Positions 24,561-36,146 of a stretch of DNA of 64,000 nt are shown here, piece after piece. The stretch covers positions 95,110,839 through 95,174,838 of the forward strand of contig CM041778.1 in the NCBI GenBank assembly GCA_023374045.1, given 5' to 3'. The translations under genes were made by a program, and so were the position numbers. This DNA comes from Limonium bicolor (Eukaryota > Streptophyta > Magnoliopsida > Caryophyllales > Plumbaginaceae). The notes beneath the pieces are model-generated. The model did no database searches. It worked only from the letters and a program-made list of their open reading frames with translations, and had not been told where the DNA came from. The stretch's first letter is position 1. Each line of letters begins with the position of its first letter.

Positions 24561-25229
24561 GACAGAAGTTCGGACAGTGCGAAAACAGCAGTTTCCAGAA
24601 TGACGAATAGAGCAGAAAAAGATGCATAAAACACCACCCAATTTGCCAGAACAATACACACACCAAATCAGATCAAAACACAGGATACCTTAGGGGTTTA
24701 GCCAGTTGAAAACGCCAAACGAAGTCAGAAACACACCACAATTCGGATTATAAACCGTTGAAACTCCCTATGGTTGAACTTCCAAACCGAATCAAGCAAC
24801 CACCTACCTCGATTAATCTGCGTAGACACCGACAATCTGTAACAGTTGACGAGGCCCAAACAATTCCACCAACCAGACACGGATTCACCACCACTGAACC
24901 ACACAATTGACATTCTAAAATCAGGTAACGACAAGGGAAACCTAAGTCAATGAACTCTCAAATTCTGCAACACAAACCTGAATTGAGAGTGCAAAATCCA
25001 ACACTTCGCAGAGCAACAGCCTCAACAATCCGAATTCCCAACTCAAAATCGTCGCCGCTGAATCAACACATTCGGAGCCCAAAAATCAGAGACTAGGAGA
25101 GGAGAAAACCAAAAATGGAATCCAGAATTTTCGCAACACAAACCCGATTGAAGAAGAGAAACGCAGCAGCAACGAGGTCTTCAATCTGATCACAACAGCA
25201 GTAGCACAATTCTCACAGAGGAGGAATTT

Positions 25230-25260
<31 letters not shown>

Positions 25261-25535
25261 AGAGAAAGGAAGAAACTGTCGCTCAGCACCACAAAGGAGA
25301 ACACTCTTCACGATCGGCTGACGTGACGATAAATGATCAGGAATAAAAGAAATAAGGAAACCCTTTCCTTATAAATCAGATAAATAATTACCTTAATTAA
25401 TTAATCTAATGACTTCCTTGTCCTTGGCAATTAAAATAATGCCACTGACGTCCCAACTGATAGCAAGGAAATAATCCAACTTAGAATAACATTGCAACGG
25501 ATATAATATAAGGTTACGAATTATGGGTTATAACA

Positions 25536-25553
25536 TCACCTCCCCCTTAAAAG
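25536..25553 (-). other. Tekay polypurine tract
   Basis: On the minus strand the sequence AAGGGGGAGGTGA directly precedes the LTR start TGTTATAACCC, the normal position of the plus-strand primer. A TTTCGAGGATGAAATTC motif upstream is typical of this clade's 3' untranslated region. Confidence 0.75.
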
Positions 25554-25579
25554 AATTTCATCCTCGAAATTAACTCTCC

Positions 25580-25675
25580 TCACTGATCGAAAAGGGAGGG
25601 AAACTTGGCGCGTAGCTCATCTTCGAGCTCCCAAGTCGCTTCACGTTCTGACTGATCAGACCACTGGACCTTAAC
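25580..25675 (-). pseudogene. Tekay polyprotein, chromodomain C-terminus
   Basis: Minus-strand frame VKVQWSDQSEREATWELEDE followed by LRAKFPSLFDQ and a stop at 25580. The VxWxxxxxxEATWE(L/P)E core is the hallmark of the CR-type chromodomain at the end of Tekay/Del integrases. The fragment breaks at the TTAAC insertion site. The preceding codons (LRSKTLPMV) are found at 52324-52360, about 26.6 kb away. Confidence 0.85.
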
Positions 25676-28600
25676 TGTAACACCCCTACCCTATTCGGCT
25701 CCTAATCATCTTACTTAACAATATAATCGCAGCGGTAATCTCAACAATTGACTACTGGTCACCGTTCTTGCTCGCCCATAGGAGTAATAACGTGCTTCCT
25801 GATAAGCTCTTAAATACGAAACATTTTCTCGCAGTGACAACAAGAGATAGATCTAAACTCCCAAAACCAATATAAAATACATTCACAGTGAGCTTTCTAC
25901 GTATCCAAAACCTATACATGTTTCTAGGTTCGTATTAAAATGCAACAGTGCATGTTTAAATAACTGTAATCAAACTACCAGCGCGTCACTCTCTTTGCCG
26001 ACACCGGAAGTTGCATACCTGCAAAAATGGTAGTTTGTGGTATGGAATCAGCCCCTGCTGAGTATGTTATTACCTGACTGTCATGCACCCTCGGACCATT
26101 CAGTTATTTGGTCGAGAGTATGCAACTCGTTTCCATACAAATAGTTCAATGTTGAAACTGTAAAGCAACAATATATATTGCAGTAATCTCAAATAACAAA
26201 CAAGCCCCCGGCTTCACACATCGCATCGTAATAAACCACTGAAAGCGTTTACAGCGCTTATATGAGTACAGAGACTCCATTCCGACAAACACTTAATAAT
26301 TCATAATTGAGTTCAGCGACTCACTCGACCAGACACCCAACCACAATCCACACATGAGTACGGTGACTCGACACAACCAGTTCACAACACACAATATGAG
26401 CACAATGGCTCGTTCAAACAAATCCACCAACATACCACACATAACCACTAAGCACAACGAATGAACAACAAGGCGAAGTAACGAGAATTATAAACGAGTA
26501 TGAACTCTCGTCTTTGGCATGCAAGCCCAAATAATGTTCGCCTAATGTACGAGTTAATATAGTCGTTCGTAATTGTTCAGTCATGTCTAATGACAACGTC
26601 CCGTTAGAACGACGTGTCTCTAAGTTACCCATCTCTTATGGCGGGTCACCCACGGCAATAGCCACTCCAGCGGTAGAGTCTTCGTCCTACGAACAATCTG
26701 TAGTTCGTTGGAAATTTATCCAGATACTTACGGCTACCACACGGTGTCCTAGTATCGTTAATGGACCACAGTTCACAGCAAGAGCCACATCCTTGATAAA
26801 CTTATCTATACCATCGCATCGATTTACTATTCTTTTTTTTTTAACACAGTAGACCAAGGTCGTAGTCCAATCCTGAGTATGTCGACTCGGGATCCAGTAC
26901 TAGATACGAGAGCGGCGTTAAAGAGGCCAATGCTCTGTATATAAGTCTCAGATATTTTATATTCTTATTATCCTAATGCTACAACGTTTTACTTACGTTC
27001 CTTATATTACACATATAAGATAGCATCATTGCCGCTAGTTTGTTTTATAATATGTTCATATATATGAACGGTACTGTTATCGCACAACAGTAATAATAAG
27101 GCAGCATTAATACACAACTCAAGCATATTAATTCACACAAGCAGACATTCAATCTTATCACAGATTTTCACACAATGTCTGAACTGAGGAAATCCTCAGA
27201 GACAATCAAGCCACATAAATAACATACCGTTCACCCTGAAAGTATTATGGTGGAGTATGAATCAGCAAGATCCTATGCTCCGTGCGTCGTCTCTAACAGT
27301 CTATACAATACATAATGCTACTGATTAGCATACTGTATAACAACACAAAATCCTACGGTACCCCGTACCGTCACTAATACCTCCCGGTTAACCCCCGTTA
27401 TTAACTGTCAATGTTTGTCGGGTTTTAGGTTTAACTCGAGGTTGGAAAAGTGTTATATTACAAGCGTAGTCTTGTCTCGTATATTAATATACTTTATAGT
27501 TGAGCTTTTGTTATCGCATGTAACCTAATGTATGTTTGTACATCATATAGTTTGTTTCTATATTGCATGTATGATTCTTGTCATACACCATACATTTCAC
27601 CTTAGTATTTATTTTTCTAAGGTTTGTTTCTCTCTCTCTTTTTTTTTCTTTTTCTCAAATTCAATGTGGTAAACAATACTTTGCATTATCAATCCATTAT
27701 CACATGTACAGTCCTACATTCCATATCCAATGTTTGTAATTCTTTTCCCTTTATCATACGTCATTTTAATTATGAAAATATATGGTCATTAAACCATATT
27801 ATATTTTCCTCCACAACACATATTTATTTATGTGTATGTATTCATGGAACTATTTCTTATATGGCAATTCTTATAATATATTCATTCTTTTAATGAATAC
27901 CTCTTATATTACAAATGTTATAATTCTTATAACATTAAACCATATTATAAAGTTCATTCAAAAATATTAATATTTCCGAACAGCACCTATGTTCCTGAAT
28001 TATTTACAAAATCCTCCACATAATTTATACCATGTTATATTATAGTTATATAACAATATTTTGACAACTATGTCATTAAAACAATTATAACTTATAGTTA
28101 TATATTGTTAATAAACAAACAGCCCTTAAAACTCTCGGTATTAATTAATTCCCACCAAACTTCCATAATTTACAACTCAACCCCAAATTATATTTCCTTG
28201 TTACACTTATAGTATATACCTTATATTATAATCCTTATTCCTTAATATAATTATAACCCATGGTTATATTTTCTCAAATAACCGAACAGACCCCATGGTC
28301 TATTTAAATTATTTTTCCACCACTTAACTTTCTATATTCACCCAATTTCCCCTCTCTATAACATATAGTTTTCTAATTCCATTAAAATCATATATTATAC
28401 ATACGTCCTTATAAAACCTTGTATATAATTCCAAAATCACCAAACTATACCAAAAGGTTATAAACATTATTCCTAACCTTATACTTTCTCTAAATCTCAT
28501 TTTACCACATATGTTACCCATTTGTAACAATATTATGAAATACCTTATATTATACTTATTTAATTCATATTAACTCCAAATTTAACCAAATCAATTCCTA

Positions 28601-30701
28601 AAAATTCCTAATAACCTAAGGTTTGTACTAAACTCCTTTTAGTACCCCCAAGTTTTTGGAAATCACAATACCACCCCAAGTCTTATAAATCTTTTACAAT
28701 TTAATAAGTATCTTATTATAAGGTAGTATTTTAATTTCTAAAATTCTCCAAAGTTGGTCAAAGTCTCCTATATAGTCACTTTGACTTCTAATACCAATTG
28801 GGACTCAAACTTTCGGTAATTACCAACAATACCCCATACTTTTCTATTTTTACAATTTTGACCCAAAACTTTATAAAATGTTATAATTTTTATTAAATTT
28901 ATTTAAAAAGCCTAAATTGCTCTAAATTAAGCCCACGGCTTTCTAGATTCCTAGTAATTACGAATTGGCCCCAATTTTAATTATAAGCATAAATAAAACT
29001 AAATAAGCTTATAAACTTAAAATAAAATGGCCTAATGACATGGCCTTATTACAACCTTGAACTTGCAAAATAAATTACACAATAAATGTCTCAAAATATA
29101 GCATGTATATTCGGCCTCACCATGGCTTAATTATTTTTCCACAATATGTCATAATTTGACCATTATGTTAATTAAATCTCTTAAATGACTAGATTAATTT
29201 ATCTTAGCCATTTTTTTCCATTCTTAGGTCAATATGACCTATATTTGAAGTTTCACTCTCGGCCATGTATATATATATACTTGGAAATTACAAAAATCAT
29301 AAGTTTAAGGTTTTACCTTGATTATTCCTTGTATGGGCTCGGTCACTTGTAGGAAAATTCACCACTTGATTTAGAAATGTTTAATACACAAAAACAAGAT
29401 ATGGTTACACTCCAAGCTTGAGCTTAACCATAAGGAATAATTAATGTAAGATTTAAGGCAAAAATCACCTTAAAATGCAAGGAGTGTTCAAGTGGTTTCG
29501 ATCTGAACCAAACACACACAAGGTGTTAGATCCACCATATTGACATAGGAAATAGTTAGATCACGAAATGCTACCTTGTTATTAGATTTTACCTTGGAAA
29601 AATGCCTTAAAAGGGAGTATTTCTCTTGGATCTTGGTCACCCTTGCTCCAAATGGATAACCAACTGAATGAACATGTAAATATGAAGATTATGAGTGTAT
29701 AAACTCATAAAAATCAGAGGAAGAAAACCATGAAGAGTGGAGATCCTTAAGGTATGTTTTTACCTTAAAATGTAGATTTGAACAACCTTGGTCCCTCTAC
29801 TGGTCTCAACCGAGTTTAGCTCTTGTTCTAACCTTAGAACACTGAGAATAAGACATAGGAATTGATGAGCCACGAATCTAGGTGTTGGTAGTGAAGAGAT
29901 GAAGAAAAAGGGCTAAAAATGACATTAAAACACTTACCTTAAGAACTTAGGAGCTAGATTTGCCTTTCCATGCTCAGAACAAGCTTTGAGAGCTTCAAAG
30001 GAAGGGAGGAACTCGGCTGGGCAGAAGGAATCGGACAAGGAAGGAAGGAGAAGGTGAGAAAGGTGGGAAATAATTAAAAAGTAAAGGTTACTATTAAATT
30101 GGAGATTAGGTAGTAATTTGTCCCCAAAATCATTGTTGATGTCTCCTCTCTTATTGCAGCCGATCTCCATGGTCCAATTGAGTCAATTAATTGACCATTG
30201 ACCATGCTTGGTCAATATTGACTCATGCGGGCCCCACTTTAGGGTTTTATTAATATTTTAATATTAAATTTGTAAAAATTCGTAAATTTCTGGAATTAAA
30301 TTCCTAATATGATATAATATGACAAATATCATATTTAAGGATAATTATAATTTTTAAGCCCATTAAAAATCAATTTAAAAGGCAATCTCACAAAAACGTG
30401 CTTTAAGGAGTTTTAGCGCACGTTTTTGTGTCACAGGGTGTTCCTGAGCTTAGTTCTCCTTGAGAAGGTTTTTTGTGTTCCTTACTGCATTATAATACTT
30501 ATGAATCCACTTTGGATCCTATTTGAGGTCACACAATCTTTATGGTGTCTTAAAGCACATTTTTGGCTTTACCGATCTTAAGGCGTGTTTTGCCTTGTTG
30601 AGATCTTTTAGATTGTTCCCCAATAATATTTAGGTGTTTAATAATCATCTTAGATCATTAATAGATCATTTAATTATATTTTAAAGGTTAGGGGTATTTC
30701 A
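25676..30701 (-). repeat. LTR1 (3' LTR) of the long-LTR element, 5,026 bp
   Basis: Starts TGTAACACCCC and ends GGGGTATTTCA in plus coordinates; in sense orientation TGAAATACCCC to GGGGTGTTACA. It aligns base for base with LTR2, at about 1-1.5% substitutions in the parts compared by eye. It contains a 13-bp perfect hairpin (30389-30430) and six AAGGT(A/G) motifs (29310-29945, sense strand). No coding sequence over 100 codons. Confidence 0.85.
30389..30430. repeat. Conserved hairpin in LTR1
   Basis: CACAAAAACGTGC (30389-30401) is perfectly inverted as GCACGTTTTTGTG (30418-30430) around a 16-nt loop. The same hairpin occurs in LTR2 (51540-51581) and, with a changed left arm, in LTR-D (62538-62578). 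Confidence 0.85.
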
Positions 30702-30715
30702 GTCTACCCCCCTTA
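30702..30715 (-). other. Polypurine tract of the long-LTR element
   Basis: Minus-strand TAAGGGGGGTAGAC directly precedes the 3' LTR start TGAAATACCCC. The TRIM has almost the same tract (TAAGGGGGGTAGAG at 52117-52130) in the opposite orientation. Confidence 0.75.
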
Positions 30716-31209
30716 AAAAGGCTTCGTCCCGAAGTCCTTAATCCTCTACAGTTCACCTAAGGAATCAAGTTCCACTAAGTAACCAAACAGTCCATTGCTA
30801 GGGAGTAGCTCCCACTAGGTTCAGACCTAGTCTATACATACAGTATATATCAAATAGTCAACTCATGGTATAAATTCATTCATATCACAGCACTAAACAA
30901 GGTGCACATCCAACTTATCAACCAAAAGTACTCAGCGGTACTATGTACATATTCAACATGTAAACTCATAGTACACAGCACCAGACAAGGTGCAAACCTA
31001 ATACACAGCCTAGACAAGGTGCAAATCTCATAAAGTACTCAAAGGTGTTGCAAGGAATACCACGCATCCCTATCTATATGTTAGTATCTCGCGAGGATAC
31101 CCACACATCATCCACATGTACGTGTGCACATATAGTTAACGTTGACAGTTCACAGGGAAGCAGTCTTAAAGACCAGGACTTGACGATCCCCAACCCCAGC
31201 CAACGTCTA

Positions 31210-31410
31210 CCACCCGCGGACACACCGGTTTGATCATAACGAAGGACACTGCGGTCCACGGCTCCTCGGACAGTGTCACCTTATTTCCTTAGTCACCCAC
31301 AGACACACCGGTCTAACGACAAAAGACTCTGCGGTCCACGGTTCTATGGGTGATGTCACTCGCAGACACACCGGTCTAATGACGAAGGACTCCACGGTCC
31401 ACGGCCCTTC
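31210..31410. repeat. Three-copy repeat (CACACCGGT ... GCGGTCCACGG)
   Basis: Three diverged units near 31215, 31297 and 31363 each contain GACACACCGGT, a short spacer, then GGTCCACGG. This is a local tandem repeat in the internal domain. Confidence 0.75.
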
Positions 31411-34400
31411 GAGTGATGCCCTAAATTCCAATTTCCATTCATATCTGTGTCCACTTGTAGGAAGTTTCGAGAATCATTCAACCCCGACGTGGTCAGCGTC
31501 AGTGTTGAACTATCCCTCACCTCAATTTGTGTTCGGTTTCCCTTGATCGGACCAGAATCAAGTTCAACTTCCCACGTCAATTTCAATCAATCAATTGTTT
31601 ATTCACTTCTAATCTTGTTTCCTCTTGATATTTGTCGTCTTGTGTTCTATAGATACACAAGTCAACCAGTGTAATTAATCTAATCACCGGCATACAGGAT
31701 TATGTATTCTAACCAAGTACCAAGTTCACTCGACTTATAATTATTCATACAATTCCTAGAGGTTTTACCTCCACTAGGTTATACATCGGTCTCATGCCGA
31801 CTCACTCATCGCATTCCAATAATCGGTTTCATACCGAGTCACAAATCATATAGTATGAAGCTTTCTACTCCTTCTGTTTGCCATCTCCCACCGAAGTTAC
31901 CAGATAAACCTACTTGAACTCTCAACCGGAGATAACAAGTTAGGCGTCTATGTGTTTAGTGTTCGCAACGTTTGCATAAAATAATCGGAATTAGGATAAG
32001 AACACTCTATCTGTTCTCCCTTTCCTATTCGCCATAACTAATGCGAACTAAAATATATCACAATATTACCTCAAGTAACATAACACAATCGTAACACTTG
32101 TACTCTACGTACAATAATAGTGTTTGCTGCATGTGTACCATGCGCTACGTACTCCTACGTACGGTATATTTTAATCGCTCTACCCCCCTTAAAAATGATT
32201 ACGCCCACGTAATCTACGAATATATCATCGTGAAGTAATAAGTTCAAGATGTTCCATTCCAGTGGGATTATTCGTGCACTAATGTGTTACATATTTCATT
32301 ACCCCTTTTTCCATAGGGTCGGGCTTTAGCCCCTCAGGTTATACCGCCAACCTCACTTAGGTGTATGTATATTCATATACGGTTTGATCGGAAGATGTAA
32401 ACACATCATTTGTGTTCCTCAAGCCTGCTAGGTATGTCAAATGGGCCCACTCACTCCGCAAGCAGTATGCCCAACTTCCTTATGGTTAGTTTACCCCTCT
32501 TAGGTAGTAGTTTTATGTCGATTTCAACTCCATGTGACGGTGTTTTCTACACGGTCTTCCTTATCGTTAGTCACACACGCTTATTATTTCGACTAGCCAT
32601 TCTATTCAATCCTCCTGAATTCTATACATGCTCAAGGTATATTCCCATGAGTTCATGCCACCCTACCGAACTAACCTTCGGTATAAGTGTTGTCGAGGTA
32701 TGCTCTAGCATCTAGTGCTTACATTAGTTGTCTCTAAAATATCAAGACGAGTCTGATATGCGCATCTAACTGGCGCCTCATAACTCCAAGTTATTTCCCT
32801 CTGGAATGAGTTCGTTCTTTGGGTACCTTGTAGGTCCGCTTTTGCTAGTGTGAACTCGTATCCCTCGTGTGTTGGTATTTTAGTGTCCGCATATATGGTT
32901 CATCCCTCTTCTCCATTAGGGGAATCCATTTGTTTATCTGATCTTCCACCTTCTGATTCTCACCTGCATAATTCGGTTAACAGTTATTATAATGGTCGCT
33001 TGTTGCGCACCATGTACCAGTCGTTTGGACGGTTATCCGACGTTGCGGTTTGCACGGAGTATCTAATATCCGGCTTAGAGTATCTCTTGTAATGCTCGCT
33101 TTTGCCCTTCGTCTGTTGTAAACATACAATACGACTATGGGTTTTAGCTTGGTATTCATTCTCTGTTCAAACCTAATTGGTACTAACATACTAATGTTTA
33201 TGACTTGAGCATGTGGTTATTATTATTTAATGCGACATCATCGCGGCGCCCTCAGCGCGTGGTATAATTCTCTCTGTGCCCCCTTTTTGGGTAGCATCTA
33301 TTATCACAAAGGTTTCTCTAATATAACTTCCTTAGATACTTCAATTCCTCTTTTCATTCATGAGTTCAACTTGCCATTACCATTAAATTGGCCTTATTTT
33401 CCTCGTTTACTAAAATCCCCAAAACTTATGTTTAACTCCTCCACTGTGGAGTTGCGACCTTATGTCACTTTATTATCAAGCTATCCTTGATTTTCCTAAC
33501 CTTGCTAGTTTGACTGAGATCTCTCTCGTCATTACATGGTTTACCTAGTCAGGGTTCCATTCGCTGACTTAGACACAGAGTTGATTACCTCCTGGGTCCT
33601 ACACCACTCGTTTACATGCATGGGGTACCATACTGATACATTACTACTTACCCAACTAACTTCATATAGTTTGTCAGGCCCACAAGCTCCTAGGAGTGCG
33701 GTCGTCCCATGTCTCGTTTAGTGCACTCGTAGCGTTCGTACCCGGTGATTATCGTACTCTTAGTCTTGGTAACTTATGTTTGAGTAGCTATGCTGCCAAT
33801 TCTTAACCTTTAATGTCAGAATGGCCCTAATATTAGGTTCTATGGTTTCTTTTATTAATGTATATTTCCTTTACTTTCTCTAAGATAGGTGTTTGCGACT
33901 TATCGCCCTGATTCTGGTTTCCACATGTTCGTCATCTGGTATTTGTGAGTGGGGATCAGTAACTACCTGTTATCTCTCCCGTTCACTCCTAGGCTGTTAA
34001 CGCCTTCAGACATGAGTTTTCAGTATGCGGATTCCACCCAATCTATTAGGTTACACCATATGGTGTTTCCGGACTCCATGATAAAGGTTGACACCTCGGG
34101 TTTCCCCCGTCTTATGGTAGTCCCGTTAGTCTGATATTAATCAGTACTTGTGATTCATCACCCTTTTTCCCCTAGTTTTGGGTCACTTTGGTGGTACTAA
34201 GGTATCCCTCCGTAGGCCTATGCCATACGATATTCAGACTCAATACTTATTCTGATAGTTAAATGACTGTTAATCTTGTTATTTAATTTATTCCTAGTTG
34301 GTTCTAATACTTTCTCCTGAGGTTACAATTGGATACCCACAACTTAGTGGTTTCCGCTAATCATTCCTCTTCATTGTGTAGTCCTTACTCTTATTCAACT

Positions 34401-36129
34401 CATATTTCCTCCATCCTCTTTGAGGTAACGGTATCTTCCGTCGCCAGGTAATTTTCACCCTTTTGTTTGTATCCACTGCCCTCCATACGGAGTCTAGCAG
34501 CATAATGGATCAACCACACCTCCGGTGTGTGTGGTGTGGGCATTACATCGGCCCCTTTTTGCACGTTCACATCTGCCTATTAATAATTTTTTTTTTGGTC
34601 CTGACTCATATAGCTCACTTCTTGTCCTCTGGCAATGTTCGATGATAGTGGTTTAACCACGAGTGTCACGCACTCTCTAAATATGGTTATACTGGTCCTG
34701 AAGACCCGTCACTCCCCACCGGTAATGATTGCCGTTTAATGTCCATACCGGCACTGGGGTTAGACTTGTAGGCACTAATTATTGTTATTCTCGTTTACTC
34801 TCCTTTTAATATTCTATTAAATAGTGTATTATTTTCAGGTTTAATGGTCAGACCGGCTAGGTCTTCTCGAGGTTTTATCGACCTCCAACCCAAGGGTTTC
34901 GTACCCCTGCCCTTAAGAAGGCTGTGTCCTGCTTTATTGCATTACGGACTTACATAAGATTTAGTGTTTATTGGTAACCGCCTGGACCACCACATCCTAT
35001 AGGGTTAATTTACCGTCGCTGCACTTGCTGTAGCAAGTGCGCAAGGCAGGTTGAATTTTGATGCTTTGGTTAATATGGCACTTGCAGTGGCAAGTGCACC
35101 ATGCAGACTGAGTCACCAGTACGGTGTGTCAGTGCAGTGTTATTTCCTAATCGGTTTCCTGTTTAAGTCAAAGGTTCTTATTCAAATTAATACAGTCTCA
35201 CTCCGCACTCGTTCCCACAAGTTTACCATGGTAGTAAGGTCTTACTCTTCTCTCGAGGCATCGCATGATAGCAACTTAGCGAGTTCTTGTTTCTACAGTT
35301 CTCATGATCTCTCCTCATGCACGTCGGGCCATCTTGAACCTTCAGTGTTGCATGGTTTTAGAGTTACTCGCTTCGGGTGAGACTTCTACAGGTAATTCCT
35401 TCTGTATACTACATATCTCATAAACTAATCACTACTTGTCGTTTCTACCTCTCTCTTTCCCCAAGCGCACCATCGTGTTTCCTGGATGTAGACAGGGTCC
35501 CTTGCTCATAGCAAGTTAGCCCCATTAGTCCTACAGGAAATTTCTCCTCAAACTCGGTCCATTATTTATCTCATCCTCGTATGGTAGACATTATGTCATT
35601 ACCAGGACCCCCGGTCCTAAGCATTACATCAAAACACAAAGTCTTATTTCTACATTTAACATAATCTTCTTAGCATCCACATCGGGTCTTTCCGATCAGG
35701 AGAGTTATCTCCGTGGTGTTTCTCATTTCATTGCCTCACTAGATAGTACTCGGGATACGGGCTGCGGCGGGTGGGGTACCATTGCAAATTTTCCGGGATG
35801 CTCTCCCATCAAGTGCGAGTGGTTCATACCATCTTCGCGTTACTTGGGGTTGCTGGACCTTCACCACCTTCCGCTGCTCCGTGTTCTTCCTTAGTACTGT
35901 TACCCTGACCTCTCTCTGACATAAGTCAAGAGGACGGGTTAGACCTTTACTTGGTCTAATACCGTAGTTTCGGTCATTTATTATTGAAGTGCCTCCACGG
36001 TTATGGTGTGCAAGTTTTAAGCATTGCATCAACCCCGCAAGGTCACGTATCCTCACAACGTTTCCCGTATTCCCAAAACCTATGCTCACTGTATAAATCC
36101 TACTATCTCTTGTCATCAGAGCGGTACTC

Positions 36130-36146
36130 GCTCTGGATACCACTTT
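36130..36146 (-). other. Primer-binding site of the long-LTR element
   Basis: Reading the minus strand away from LTR2, TGTTACA is followed by AAAGTGGTATCCAGAGC. This resembles TGGTATCAGAGC, the primer-binding site complementary to initiator tRNA-Met, with one extra C. It fixes the element orientation as minus. Confidence 0.7.

Larger units (their letters stand above)
13114..25535 (-). repeat. Tekay 3' LTR, interrupted by a solo LTR
   Basis: In plus coordinates it starts TGTAACACCCCC (13114) and ends GGGTTATAACA (25535), so in sense orientation it runs TGTTATAACCC to GGGGTGTTACA. The two halves (328 bp and about 2.1 kb) join across the insertion at 13442-23425. The right half contains tandem GTCCGAAC repeats (23988-24560) and a GA run (about 25231-25255). 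No genes. Confidence 0.65.
30702..36146 (-). mobile_element. Internal domain of the long-LTR element, no gag-pol
   Basis: 5,445 bp between PPT and PBS with no recognisable gag, protease, RT or integrase on either strand. The longest sense frame is a 134-codon ORF (36143-35739) starting right after the primer-binding site; it matches no gag motif I know. Other short frames (e.g. 32410-32715, 35051-35380 plus strand) look like chance. The element must depend on proteins from another retrotransposon. Confidence 0.65.

Noticed and set aside
30702..36146. gag-pol of the long-LTR element
   Set aside because: No RT, protease, RNase H or integrase motif was found in any frame of either strand. Only short, unconvincing frames.
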